From Candidatus Delongbacteria bacterium (lineage in GTDB: Bacteria; CAIWAD01): a stretch of 64,000 nt of DNA. Every line of letters begins with the position of its first letter. The first letter of the stretch is position 1. Of the stretch, positions 8,624-17,349 are shown piece by piece. The notes below the pieces were generated by a model that saw only the letters and a list, made by a program, of their open reading frames with translations, was not told the DNA's origin and made no database searches. The stretch lies in contig JACKCN010000002.1 in assembly GCA_020634015.1 (NCBI GenBank), positions 372,001 to 436,000 on the forward strand, given 5' to 3'. The position numbers were made by a program, and so were the translations under genes.

Positions 8624-11359
8624 ATGGAGCCTGGCATGAGCAAGGATCCCGGGAGACTGGAGCACGGGCCCCCCGCGGGCGCGTCCTTCGACTCTCTGCT
8701 GGACCTGCTGCTGGAGACCGCCCTCGACATCGTGGGCGCTCCCCGGGGCTCGATCATGCTCGTGGATCCGGGTGGGCTCAACCTGCAGTTGCGCAGTTCC
8801 CGCGGGCTGCCACCCCAGGCGCGTGACGGGGCCGCTCACCCACTGGCGGGCAGTCTGGCCGGCCAGGCGCTCAGCAAGGGCAGCCCCCTGCATCTGGATC
8901 ACGCCATCAACTCCAGCCGGGGCATTCACGAATCCCTGATCGTGCCGCTCATGCAGGACCGCGCCGCGATCGGCACCCTAAACCTCAGCCGCACCGGAGG
9001 CGACGCCTGGAGCGAGCGTCAACGCGACAGCGCGATCCGTTTCGCGCGCGGGGCCGCCTGGATGATAGACGTGATGCGCCGGGGCGGCGACAAGGAACGC
9101 CGCCTGAACGAGCTGGATCGCTCGCTGGCCTTCACGCGCATCTTCGCCTCGACGCGTGAACTGAGCAAGATCGTCGAGCTGCTGCTGGGCTGTGCGCGCG
9201 AGATCACGGGCGCACCGCGCTCCTTCGTGACGGTCTTTGACCAGACCGGGGCCCAGTATGCCTCCTACGCCGGACACAACATTCCCGCCGACGTCCTGGA
9301 CCGCCTGATCGGGCGCCTGAGCGAGTCCTTCGGTCATGATTTCTTCGTGAATACCGAACCGATGAGCTGCAGCAGACTGGGCCAGCTGGACCCGGGCCAT
9401 CCCCTGCGCGTGCTGGATGTCGAGAAACTGGCGACCCACGTAGTGGTGGTGCCGCTGGTCTTCGGTTACCGCATCGTTGGCCGCCTGTACCTGATGGATG
9501 TGGACACGGGCATGGCCAGCGAGGAAACCCTGCGCTCGCTGGCGCTGCTCTCCCAGGAAGCGGCCATCGCCATCGACCAGGGCCGCGTGTTCTGGGAACT
9601 GAAGGATCTGGCCTTCACCGATCCGCTGACCCGCCTCTGCAACCGCAACTACTGGATGCAGCGCTTCGAGGAGGAGATCATCCGCAGCCGGCGTCAGGAG
9701 ATGCCGCTCTCGATGGTGATGATCGACATCGATCACTTCAAGGTCTACAACGACACCTACGGCCACCAGGTGGGCGACGAGGTGCTCAAGATGGTGGCCC
9801 GCGTGGTCAGCGGCTGCCTGCGCGAGGTGGACGTGGTGGGGCGTTACGGGGGCGAGGAATTCGGCATCCTGCTGCCCGACACGGACGAGAACGGCGCCAA
9901 TTATGTGGCGGAGCGAATCCGCAGTTCGGTGATGGAACTGGAACTGGGGCAACGGATCCCCCTGCCCGGAGAGGGTACGGCCACTCATCCTCCCGATCGT
10001 GGGCTGACCATTTCCCTGGGTTGTTACACAAGTCATGGCAGCCGCCGGGAAAGCGCCGCCGACATCATCCGGGCGGCCGATACGGCACTGCTGTATTCCA
10101 AGGCTCGCGGACGCAACCGGGTGAGCGTGTACTCCCCCGAAGGTGTGCGCCCGGGCAGTCCCAGCCCGGCCGAGCCCAAACGTGGCAAGGATGGCAGCGC
10201 CCGACTGGCCAGTTCCAGCGAGTTTCTGTTCCGCATGGCCGACTCACTGACCCGGACACGCCTGGACCCGGCGGCCGACAACGCGCGCTTCGGATTCAAC
10301 ATCCTGATCGCGGGTGGACCGGCGGCCGATTCACTGATGCTGGAGCGGCTCTTCACCGAGCTGGGGTACAACACGCTGCTGCGCAACAGTGGTGGAAGAG
10401 CCCTGGCCGCGGCCCGGCGCCAGCCGCTGGACCTTGTGATCCTGGACCTGGAACTGAAGGATCTGGACGGCATGGAACTGTTGCACGCACTCAAGGAGCG
10501 TGATCCGTATCTGCCCGTGATCGTGCTGAGCGAGCGCGAACACATGCAGAACGCGATCAACGCGGTGCGTGAAGGCGCCGACGACTACATCCTCAAGCCT
10601 TTCGGGGTCGAGGAGATCCGCGCCAGCGTGGACACGGCATTTTCCAAGCGCATCCGGATCATGAAGGAGCGCCAGGACGGCAGCCCGCGCGAGAGCACAC
10701 TGACCCTTGACGTGGAACGGATCAGCGAGCAGGCGCGCCGCGAATTCGCCTCCGGTGCCCGTGACCTGCGTCTGCTGGAGGAATTCAATCGCCGCAGCAT
10801 CGAGAACCTGATGCACGGCGTGTTGCTGCTGGACTCGGATTTTCACGTGATCCACCTCAACCGTCTCGCGATGGAAATGGCCGGAGTCAGCCGACCCGAG
10901 GGCGAACCGGTGCACATCGCCCAGCTGGCCCCCCTGCTGGCGGATTCCCGGCTGATGACCGCCCTCGAGCAGGTCCGGGCCGGACAGGAGACCGTGGTGC
11001 TCAACGATTTCTGGTTGCAGGATCCCGGCGGAGGCACACGGGGTCTGCACAAGGTGATCGTGCAGCACACCCCGCTGGTGGACGATGAATTCCTGCTGGT
11101 GCAGGTGGAGAACATCCTGGACAGTCGCCTGTTGCGCGAGGAAACCCGCAAGGTGCGCATGCAGGTGGCCCGTCAGATCTATGGTCGGGTGGCCCAGCAT
11201 CTGCAGGTGATCGCCGGCCGGGGCGAACTGCTGCAACTGCGCGACGAGCATTCCCACGGAAACCTGCAGCAGATTCTGGATGCCAGCCGCGAGATCGGCC
11301 GGATCCTGACCGAGCTGGGCACGGACATGCACGAGACGGAGGAGGGGGAAGCGGGCTGA
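8624..11359 (+). CDS. GAF-GAF-GGDEF-receiver-PAS signalling protein with a kinase-less DHp-like tail
   Basis: A 911-residue multidomain protein. Two GAF-like domains occupy about 15-320. A GGDEF diguanylate cyclase domain at about 325-500 has an intact active-site motif GGEEF (409-413) preceded five residues earlier by an RxxD (REVD) product-inhibition site, so it probably makes cyclic di-GMP. A receiver-like domain at about 555-675 follows (LVILDLELKDLDG). A PAS domain lies at about 720-840, and the last ~65 residues resemble a histidine-kinase dimerisation helix pair without any ATPase domain. ATG 8624 has GGGAG six bases upstream; ATG 8636 is an alternative. It probably belongs to the same operon as the two upstream regulators (56-bp gap). 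Confidence 0.85.
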   Translation: MEPGMSKDPGRLEHGPPAGASFDSLLDLLLETALDIVGAPRGSIMLVDPGGLNLQLRSSRGLPPQARDGAAHPLAGSLAGQALSKGSPLHLDHAINSSRGIHESLIVPLMQDRAAIGTLNLSRTGGDAWSERQRDSAIRFARGAAWMIDVMRRGGDKERRLNELDRSLAFTRIFASTRELSKIVELLLGCAREITGAPRSFVTVFDQTGAQYASYAGHNIPADVLDRLIGRLSESFGHDFFVNTEPMSCSRLGQLDPGHPLRVLDVEKLATHVVVVPLVFGYRIVGRLYLMDVDTGMASEETLRSLALLSQEAAIAIDQGRVFWELKDLAFTDPLTRLCNRNYWMQRFEEEIIRSRRQEMPLSMVMIDIDHFKVYNDTYGHQVGDEVLKMVARVVSGCLREVDVVGRYGGEEFGILLPDTDENGANYVAERIRSSVMELELGQRIPLPGEGTATHPPDRGLTISLGCYTSHGSRRESAADIIRAADTALLYSKARGRNRVSVYSPEGVRPGSPSPAEPKRGKDGSARLASSSEFLFRMADSLTRTRLDPAADNARFGFNILIAGGPAADSLMLERLFTELGYNTLLRNSGGRALAAARRQPLDLVILDLELKDLDGMELLHALKERDPYLPVIVLSEREHMQNAINAVREGADDYILKPFGVEEIRASVDTAFSKRIRIMKERQDGSPRESTLTLDVERISEQARREFASGARDLRLLEEFNRRSIENLMHGVLLLDSDFHVIHLNRLAMEMAGVSRPEGEPVHIAQLAPLLADSRLMTALEQVRAGQETVVLNDFWLQDPGGGTRGLHKVIVQHTPLVDDEFLLVQVENILDSRLLREETRKVRMQVARQIYGRVAQHLQVIAGRGELLQLRDEHSHGNLQQILDASREIGRILTELGTDMHETEEGEAG

Positions 11360-11395
11360 TCCCGGCAAAGGGCCACAATTCCCGGAGGTGGCAGC

Positions 11396-11424
11396 TTGCA
11401 TCTTCACTCTGGCGGTATCATATT
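11396..11424 (+). promoter_or_regulatory. Possible promoter of tRNA-Ala
   Basis: TTGCAT (11396-11401), 17 bp, CATATT (11419-11424), lying 45 bp upstream of the tRNA. Both hexamers are only partial matches. Confidence 0.3.
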
Positions 11425-11469
11425 TGGCGCTCTGCAGCGGGGACCTGTTCGCGCGGCAGGCTTGACACC

Positions 11470-11542
11470 GGGGCATTAGCTCAGCTGGGAGAGCGCTTGA
11501 CTGGCAGTCAAGAGGTCAGCGGTTCGATCCCGCTATGCTCCA
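11470..11542 (+). tRNA. tRNA-Ala (anticodon GGC)
   Basis: The 73-nt cloverleaf is fully drawable. The acceptor stem GGGGCAT pairs with ATGCTCC (one G-U), and the anticodon stem CTTGA/TCAAG encloses loop CTGGCAG with anticodon GGC. The T-arm contains GGTTCGATCC and the discriminator is A. The 3' CCA is not encoded and must be added enzymatically. It reads GCC alanine codons. Confidence 0.97.
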
Positions 11543-11565
11543 CTGACCCGGGAAAGAGGCAGTCA

Positions 11566-11594
11566 TTGACAATTGCTGATTCTTTGGGTAACAT
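11566..11594 (+). promoter_or_regulatory. Promoter of the tRNA-Gly/tRNA-Cys unit
   Basis: Perfect -35 TTGACA (11566-11571), 17-bp spacer, -10 TAACAT (11589-11594). It lies between tRNA-Ala and tRNA-Gly, about 120 bp upstream of the latter. Confidence 0.65.
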
Positions 11595-11715
11595 TGTTGG
11601 CGCTTTTTGTGTACGCCACGCGACGAGTGATTCAAAGTCGCCGTCAAATGGACGATACAACGAGAGCCATTCGGAAGCGGATCCGGCAACGCCGGGACAG
11701 CGACCGGGATTCTTT

Positions 11716-11788
11716 GCGAGAGTAACTCAGTTGGTAGAGTACCACGTTGCCAATGTGGCTGTCGCGGGTTCGAACCCCGTCTCTCGCT
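11716..11788 (+). tRNA. tRNA-Gly (anticodon GCC)
   Basis: A 73-nt cloverleaf. The acceptor stem GCGAGAG pairs perfectly with CTCTCGC, and anticodon loop TTGCCAA gives anticodon GCC. The T-arm has GGGTTCGAACCCC and the discriminator is T. CCA is not encoded. Confidence 0.97.
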
Positions 11789-11814
11789 TGTCCGCTCCGG
11801 CGGACATTTTTTTT

Positions 11815-11885
<71 letters not shown>

Positions 11886-11910
11886 TCCCGCCCTCGTGGC
11901 GGGATTTTTC
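11886..11910 (+). terminator. Rho-independent terminator of the tRNA cluster
   Basis: TCCCGCC (11886-11892), a 5-nt loop, and GGCGGGA (11898-11904) make a perfect 7-bp stem, followed by five T. It starts right after tRNA-Cys. Confidence 0.85.
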
Positions 11911-11947
11911 TTTCTGCCTGCTCGATTTCCGCATGCCTTGCTGGTTG

Positions 11948-11976
11948 TTGACATGACTTGCAGCAGTGACTACAAT
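11948..11976 (+). promoter_or_regulatory. Strong sigma-70-type promoter upstream of the HDOD/GAF signalling operon
   Basis: Perfect -35 TTGACA (11948-11953), 17-bp spacer, -10 TACAAT (11971-11976, 5/6). Initiation near 11983 would give a leader of about 300 nt before the first gene at 12281. No gene lies in the leader. Confidence 0.7.
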
Positions 11977-12171
11977 GAACGGCCCTGCAGCGGGTGGTGT
12001 CCTTCCGGTCGACACCGCGGAGATGTCTCCGTTTTCCGGACGATCACCCCTATCCGCTGAGCGCCCAACGGCGACACCCCCCCAAAGCTGGCACGAGATG
12101 CTCACGGGCAGTGATTGTCACTCCCTGGCAGTCAATGGTGCGGTTTTCTGCAATTCGACCCGGTTGGGCAC

Positions 12172-12199
12172 TAAAGTTGGGCCTGCAGCCGGCTGATAG
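12172..12199 (+). promoter_or_regulatory. Possible FliA (sigma-28)-type promoter before the HDOD gene
   Basis: TAAAGTTG (12172-12179, 7/8 to the flagellar consensus TAAAGTTT), a 12-bp spacer, then GCTGATAG (12192-12199, 6/8 to GCCGATAA). The usual spacer is 11 bp, so the fit is imperfect. It lies 81 bp before the start codon. Confidence 0.4.
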
Positions 12200-12280
12200 T
12201 ATTGATCAGGTTCGGGGTGGTCCTGATGTCAGGATCCGACGACCTCTTCCCACGATGGCGCAACTGGCAGGCATGGCAGG

Positions 12281-13009
12281 ATGAGTCTGCAATCGGGACT
12301 GGAGCTGCAGGAAGGAATTGCCCGCCTGGGAATCACGGCGGAGACTCTTTCCTCCCTCCAGCAGGCGCTGGAAAGTGGTCAGGACGATGCGGTTCTGGCC
12401 CGGCGCATCGAAGAATGCCCCGTGATCCATTGTCTGCTGCTGCAGTTGGCATCGGCCAGTTTCTATCGCAGCGCCACTCCCCTGATCAGCCTTCCGATGG
12501 CTCTGGGCCTGCTGGGTGAACGGTTCTCGCGCCAGTACCTGCACGGTCTGCTGCACAGTCTGCCGCGCCGTCAGACCCACCTCGGGGAAGCAGAACTGCG
12601 AGACGAACTGGCTCAGGCCGAGATCCGCATCCTGCCGGTCTGCGGCCGTGGCAGTCAGCCTCTGCTGCACTGTGTGCTCGTGCTCTGTCGTCTGGTGCCC
12701 CTGCTGGCCGGTGGCGACCATCACCCGAACCGTCTGCCCGAATGGCGCAGTTGGGGGCGCCTGTTGCTGGACCGCTGTGGCGCGCGCAACCTGCCTCCCC
12801 GGATCAGCGAGATCCTCTCCCGACTGGACAGCAACGCGGTGGAGGAAACCGATCCTGAACTGGCCGTGAATCTGGCCTTGCTGCAACTGGTGCTGGCCGT
12901 GAGCGTGGGGCAGGGCACCCGGCAATGCGAGCCGGGCATCTGGCGGCTGCTGGACCTGCCCGTCCAGCTGATGCAATCCCTTGCTGCAGGAGAGTCGAGC
13001 CGTGGCTGA
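12281..13009 (+). CDS. HDOD-like signalling protein (divergent)
   Basis: A 242-residue cytoplasmic protein. Residues about 30-110 resemble the HDOD fold: ARRIEECPVIHCLLLQLASA matches the usual ...DPALSARLLRLANSA helix, followed by ISLPMALGLLGERF, matching the conserved ..SLxxAIxxLG. HDOD proteins are non-catalytic HD-fold modules linked to two-component and cyclic-nucleotide signalling. The C-terminal half is helical and unassigned. ATG 12281 is preceded closely by GGCAGG. The end overlaps the next gene by 8 bp, indicating coupled translation with the GAF/PAS scaffold. The assignment rests on pattern recognition and is moderate. Confidence 0.6.
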   Translation: MSLQSGLELQEGIARLGITAETLSSLQQALESGQDDAVLARRIEECPVIHCLLLQLASASFYRSATPLISLPMALGLLGERFSRQYLHGLLHSLPRRQTHLGEAELRDELAQAEIRILPVCGRGSQPLLHCVLVLCRLVPLLAGGDHHPNRLPEWRSWGRLLLDRCGARNLPPRISEILSRLDSNAVEETDPELAVNLALLQLVLAVSVGQGTRQCEPGIWRLLDLPVQLMQSLAAGESSRG

Positions 13010-15755
13010 ACCCCGCGACCTGAGCCAGCAGATCGACGCCTGGTTGAGTGGCCTGGATCTCAGCGAGCCCGGTCAGGCCGAACTTGAGCGTCTGCTGCTG
13101 CGTGCCGAGCGTGACATTCGCAACCGCACGCGCCAGCAGCAGGAACTGCAGGGTGCCCTGGGCGAACTGATGGCGGCCTGCCGCCTCAAGATCCGCCAGC
13201 TCTCGCTCTGTCGCGACGTGACCGCCTTCCTGGCCAGCAGCCATTCCAGCGACCGCATCTTCAACCGCCTGCCCGTGATCCTGCGCAGCGCCTTTGACGC
13301 CGATGCCTGCTCCCTGCTGATGCTGGATCCCGAGCGCGAAGCCCTGGACTTCGTCGGGGCCGACATGGTCGATGGCCGGGTGGATCTGCGCGGCCAGCCG
13401 ATTCCCCTCGGCGAGGGCATCGCGGGCTGGGTGGCCGTCAATCGCCGCAGCTGGCTGAGCGCGGATGTGACCCAGGACCCGCATTTCAAGACGCTTCCCG
13501 CCGCGGGCATCCGCCCGGGCAGCCTGCTCTGTGCTCCGCTGATCCTGGGTGACGCGCTGATCGGGGTGGTCAATCTGTCACACGGGCAGACCAACCACTT
13601 CGATGGCGAGGACGAGCGACTGCTGGCGCTGCTGGCCGACCAGGCCGCGGTGGCGATCAGCAACGCCCGCCTGGCCGAGGACTTCCGCCAGCGCATCCAG
13701 CGCAAGGCGCACGAGCTGGGCGAACTGCAGAACTTCTTCCAGAGCATCATGAACGCCAGCGATGATCTGATTCTGGTGCTGGATCCCCAGCGCCGGATCG
13801 TGCTGGCCTCGCAGGTCTCGCGCTCGCTGCTGGGGCTGGGCTCCGACGAGTTGGTGGGCAAGGGGCTGGAAAGCGTGATGGAGATCTCGGCCATGGCCGA
13901 GTCACTGCAGGACAGCCTGGAAGACATGACACCGGCCCGCGATCTGGACGTTCCCCTGAGGCATCGCTCGGGGCGCTCGCTGCATTCTTCGCTGAATGTG
14001 ACACCGATCATCGCCGAGAACCGCGAGTTTCTGGGCTTCCTGCTGATCTTCCGCAGCATCGAACGGCGGATGAAGCATCACAGCCGGCTGACCGCGATGA
14101 CCAATCGCCTCCAGGTGCTGTTCGATTCGGCCGTGGAACTTTCAAGCAGTCTGGAAGTGCCCGAAGTGCTGGCCGCCGTGCTGCATCGTGTGGTGGACCT
14201 GCTGGAAGGCAGCGAGGCACGCATCACGCTGCTCAGTTCCGACAGCCAGTGGCTGCTGCCCTGGAGTCCGGGTACGGGCGTGAATCCCGACGGGGCCGTG
14301 GCGGTGGACGAGAGTGCCGAAGGCATCGTGGTCAAACGCCAGCGTCCGCTGCTGCTGACGGGGCGCAATTCGATCCGTCAGTTCCTGCCCAGTTCGCCCG
14401 AGGATCTCAGCAGCCGGATCATGCTGCCCTTGCTGGTCAAGGACCAGGTGCTGGGTGTGCTGACCATCGACAGCCGGCGCGCCGAGCGCCAGTTCGACGA
14501 AGAAGACCAGAAACTGGCCACCACCTTCGCCACCCAGGCGGCACTTGCCATCGAGAATTCACGCCTCTACAGTTCCACGCGCGCCGAGACCCGACGTCTC
14601 ACGGGGCTGCTGGAACTGTCGCGCGGTCTGCTGCCGGTGAAGAGTGCCCAGGAACACTTCGCCGAGCTGCTGCGCCGTGCTCCGGAGCTGAGCGGTGCGC
14701 TGGCGGTCAGCGGCTGGCTGCGGGGCCCGGATGGGCGACTGCATCTGATGGATCGCCCCCTGAGCGCACATCCTCTCGACTGTCCGATCGAGGAGCTGGA
14801 CCCGGAGACCCGCGTGGATTCGATCCTGGAACAGGTGCTGTTCCAGGAGGAAGACGCCCGGATCTCGCTGGACGGTGAGACGGTGCCCGACTGGGTACCC
14901 TTGCCTGCGAACCAGGCGGGCATCAGCGTGCTGGCTGTTCCCGTGAGCGATTCGGGACATGTCTACGGCATGGTGCTGTTCTACTGGCGCCACCTGGATC
15001 ACGGCCAGCCGCAGGACCTGAGCTTCGTGCGCCTGCTGATCCTGCAGACCGCCACCGCGCTCAAGAGCCGTGAGCTGCTGGCGGAGAATCGTGCCAGCCG
15101 CCTGTTCCTGCGGGAGGTCATCGGCGCCTCCAGTGATGCCATCGTGGTGGCCGACCGCCGTGGACGGATCACCCTGTTCAGCGAAGGTGCCTGCCGGATC
15201 ACGGGACTCAGCGAAGAGCTGATGCTGGGCCATTTCGCGATTGAGCTCTATCCCGATGCCGAGCCGATTCTCAAGGCGCTGCGGCGCAGCCTGCGCGACC
15301 CCAGCAAGCATGTGCTGATCGAGACCGAACTGCTGGGCCTGAAGGGACGCCGGATTCCCGTGCAGCTCAGCATGGGGTGGATCCGGAGCGAAAAGGGACA
15401 GATCACCGGCATGATCGGCGTGGCCAAGGACATCACCGAGCAGCGCAAGCTTGAGCAGGCCCGTCTCGAATCCGATCGCCTCAAGGGCGTCGAGCAGATG
15501 GCCGTGACCGTCTCGGACCAGATCAACACCCCGCTGAGTGTTATTCTTGCGCACCTCGACCTGCTGGAAATGCAGCCCGGCAGCGAGAGTGACGCCGCGC
15601 TGAAATCCCGCACGGCGATCAGTGAGCAGGTACTGAAGATCAAACAGATTCTCGACCGCCTGAATTCCATGAAGAGAGTCCGGGTCAAGAAATACGGCAT
15701 TCCCAACGTGCTGATGTATGATCTGGAAGAGAACTCGGGCGAGAAGGGGCAATGA
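13002..15755 (+). CDS. GAF/PAS sensory scaffold with a degenerate, kinase-less dimerisation domain
   Basis: A 917-residue soluble protein. Visible modules in order are GAF (about 70-220), PAS (240-355), two further GAF domains (370-510 and 525-690), PAS (700-815, ending GMIGVAKDITEQRKLEQ) and a HisKA-like helical region (825-900). In that region the H-box aligns as VSDQINTPLSVI, with Asp where the phosphorylatable His should be, and there is no HATPase domain. It therefore cannot be a standard histidine kinase. GTG 13002 was chosen because of GGAG eight bases upstream; an in-frame TTG at 12981 is less likely. It sits between the HDOD-like gene and two receivers, which it may organise. Confidence 0.82.
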   Translation: MAEPRDLSQQIDAWLSGLDLSEPGQAELERLLLRAERDIRNRTRQQQELQGALGELMAACRLKIRQLSLCRDVTAFLASSHSSDRIFNRLPVILRSAFDADACSLLMLDPEREALDFVGADMVDGRVDLRGQPIPLGEGIAGWVAVNRRSWLSADVTQDPHFKTLPAAGIRPGSLLCAPLILGDALIGVVNLSHGQTNHFDGEDERLLALLADQAAVAISNARLAEDFRQRIQRKAHELGELQNFFQSIMNASDDLILVLDPQRRIVLASQVSRSLLGLGSDELVGKGLESVMEISAMAESLQDSLEDMTPARDLDVPLRHRSGRSLHSSLNVTPIIAENREFLGFLLIFRSIERRMKHHSRLTAMTNRLQVLFDSAVELSSSLEVPEVLAAVLHRVVDLLEGSEARITLLSSDSQWLLPWSPGTGVNPDGAVAVDESAEGIVVKRQRPLLLTGRNSIRQFLPSSPEDLSSRIMLPLLVKDQVLGVLTIDSRRAERQFDEEDQKLATTFATQAALAIENSRLYSSTRAETRRLTGLLELSRGLLPVKSAQEHFAELLRRAPELSGALAVSGWLRGPDGRLHLMDRPLSAHPLDCPIEELDPETRVDSILEQVLFQEEDARISLDGETVPDWVPLPANQAGISVLAVPVSDSGHVYGMVLFYWRHLDHGQPQDLSFVRLLILQTATALKSRELLAENRASRLFLREVIGASSDAIVVADRRGRITLFSEGACRITGLSEELMLGHFAIELYPDAEPILKALRRSLRDPSKHVLIETELLGLKGRRIPVQLSMGWIRSEKGQITGMIGVAKDITEQRKLEQARLESDRLKGVEQMAVTVSDQINTPLSVILAHLDLLEMQPGSESDAALKSRTAISEQVLKIKQILDRLNSMKRVRVKKYGIPNVLMYDLEENSGEKGQ

Positions 15756-15765
15756 GCGGACAGGC

Positions 15766-16176
15766 ATGAGTACGAATTTCGGTGAGCTGGCGGTATCCGA
15801 CAGGAAGGTGCTTGTGGTCGAGGACGACGATGACATGCGCGAAGTCCTTGACGCATACATGACGCTCTGTGGGTTCTCCGAGGTTCGGGCGGCCGCCAAT
15901 GGCCAGGAGGCCTGGGAGATCTTCCGGGAGTTCGGTCCCCATCTGGTGATCACCGACCTGAACATGCCCGTGATGTCGGGATATGAGTTGATCAGTCTGA
16001 TCCGCGGACAGGATCAGGAGGTCGCGATCATCGTCATCAGCGGATGGATCAAGGAAGACTTTCTGCCGATTCTGGAGCCGTACCGGGTGGAGGCCACCCT
16101 CTTCAAACCTTTCAAGATGCAGGTCATGAAAGAGGTGATTGCCCGGTTGTACCCAGCAGGAGATGCAGACGCATGA
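15766..16176 (+). CDS. Single-domain response regulator (receiver)
   Basis: 136 residues, a CheY-like receiver with no output domain. Acidic residues are in VLVVEDDDDMREVLD, phospho-acceptor Asp64 is in VITDLNMP, and the conserved Lys is in LFKPF. The first ~12 residues are an extension before the fold. ATG 15766 starts 10 bp after the scaffold gene; the longer open frame from 15718 overlaps that gene and is unlikely. A partner kinase is not adjacent: the upstream scaffold lacks a kinase domain, so phosphate must come from elsewhere, for instance the 4205 kinase. Confidence 0.88.
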   Translation: MSTNFGELAVSDRKVLVVEDDDDMREVLDAYMTLCGFSEVRAAANGQEAWEIFREFGPHLVITDLNMPVMSGYELISLIRGQDQEVAIIVISGWIKEDFLPILEPYRVEATLFKPFKMQVMKEVIARLYPAGDADA

Positions 16177-16550
16177 AGTCAATGCCCCGCATTCTGGTGA
16201 TCGATGATCTGGAAGGCATCCGTGCCGCCCTCGTTGATTTTCTGGAATCGGAAGGATATGAGTGCCGTGCCGCCGTGGATGGCACCGAGGGCCTGACGCA
16301 GGCTCTGGACTGGAAACCCGACCTGGTGTTCCTGGATGTGTTCATGCCCGGAATCAACGGGCTGGAAGTGATCCGTCGCCTGCGTCAGGAAGACAATCGT
16401 ACACCCGTGATCATCATCACGGCCTACGATCAGGATGAACTGGCGCGCGATCTGCTGGTGGCCGGAGCCACGGATTTCATTCGCAAACCCTGGGATTTCA
16501 GCTATCTCAAGCGCATGGTGGAAAGTTGCCTGGCGGTCAGGGAACCCTGA
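16173..16550 (+). CDS. Single-domain response regulator (receiver)
   Basis: 125 residues, a second stand-alone receiver. The acidic pocket is in ILVIDDLEG, phospho-acceptor Asp55 is in VFLDVFMPG, the Thr is in IIITAYD and the Lys is in FIRKPW. ATG 16173 overlaps the previous stop (ATGA), so the two receivers are translationally coupled; AGGAG lies ten bases upstream. It is the last gene of the 12281-16550 operon, as a hairpin follows. Confidence 0.9.
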   Translation: MKSMPRILVIDDLEGIRAALVDFLESEGYECRAAVDGTEGLTQALDWKPDLVFLDVFMPGINGLEVIRRLRQEDNRTPVIIITAYDQDELARDLLVAGATDFIRKPWDFSYLKRMVESCLAVREP

Positions 16551-16578
16551 GAGCTTCGCCGTGTTTACCGCATCTTCC

Positions 16579-16616
16579 AACGGGCGACGGCCGGCTGCCG
16601 AGCCCGTTTGTCATTT
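16579..16616 (+). terminator. Terminator-like hairpin after the receiver operon
   Basis: AACGGGC (16579-16585) pairs with GCCCGTT (16602-16608) around a GC-rich inner loop that can fold further; a T-rich TTGTCATTT follows. It separates the receivers from the LOG gene. Confidence 0.45.
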
Positions 16617-16629
16617 GAAAGGACCTTCC

Positions 16630-17349
16630 GTGACCGGCAAGCTCATCCACGACCATACCGAGAAGTTGAACTCCAATCTGTTCCAGGACAATCGCGGCAA
16701 CGAGACCTGGCGCATCTTCCGCATCATGAGTGAGTTCGTTGACGGCTTCGAAAGCCTCTGGCACATCGACCGCGCGGTCACGGTCTTCGGCAGTGCGCGC
16801 ATCCACCCCGAGGATCCGCTGTACCGCGACGCCACCGAGATCACGCGCGGCCTGGGCGAACTGGGCTTCAGCATCATCACGGGAGGCGGGCCCGGCATCA
16901 TGGAAGCCGCCAGCAAGGGCGGGTTCGAAAGTCCGGCCGAGTCCATCGGGGTCAACATCGAACTGCCCCACGAACAGCATTCCAATCCCTACCTGGACAC
17001 GGTGGTCGATTTCCGCTACTTCTTCGTGCGCAAGGTGATGTTCGTGAAGTTCAGCAGTGGCTTCGTGATGATGCCCGGCGGCTTCGGCACTCTTGACGAG
17101 CTGTTCGAAGTGCTGACACTGATCCAGACCCAGAAAATCGAGAAAGTGCCGGTGGCCTTCTACAGCAGCGACTTCTGGGGGCCGCTGATCCAGTGGATGA
17201 AGGACCGCATGCTGGCCAATCGCCTGATCAGCCCCGAGGACCTGTCGCTCTTCGAAGTCTTCGACCGCCCCGAAGACGTGGTGAATTTCTTCCGCACACA
17301 TCAGGCTGCCAAGGAGCCGGTCTCCGACGGGGGTGCGGTCAAGGCCTGA
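16630..17349 (+). CDS. LOG-family (TIGR00730-like) nucleotide 5'-monophosphate phosphoribohydrolase
   Basis: 239 residues. The family, often misnamed lysine decarboxylase, cleaves the base from nucleoside 5'-monophosphates (cytokinin-type nucleotides in plants and bacteria; PpnN-like roles are known). The diagnostic motif PGGFGTLDELFEVLT is present, with GGGPGIMEAASKGGFE upstream and FGSARI near the N-terminus. GTG 16630 is chosen because AAAGGA lies six bases upstream and the family similarity begins shortly after. The gene is probably its own transcription unit. Its substrate and any link to the neighbouring microcompartment genes cannot be told from sequence. Confidence 0.88.
   Translation: MTGKLIHDHTEKLNSNLFQDNRGNETWRIFRIMSEFVDGFESLWHIDRAVTVFGSARIHPEDPLYRDATEITRGLGELGFSIITGGGPGIMEAASKGGFESPAESIGVNIELPHEQHSNPYLDTVVDFRYFFVRKVMFVKFSSGFVMMPGGFGTLDELFEVLTLIQTQKIEKVPVAFYSSDFWGPLIQWMKDRMLANRLISPEDLSLFEVFDRPEDVVNFFRTHQAAKEPVSDGGAVKA

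Larger units (their letters stand above)
11911..12280. other. 370-bp leader region without a gene
   Basis: Between the tRNA terminator and the HDOD-like gene there is no convincing reading frame. It holds the two candidate promoters listed separately. I see no riboswitch that I can name. Confidence 0.5.

Noticed and set aside
12089..12101. TGGCACG followed by GC, resembling a sigma-54 promoter
   Set aside because: The GG-to-GC distance is 8 instead of 10 and the TTGC box is missing.
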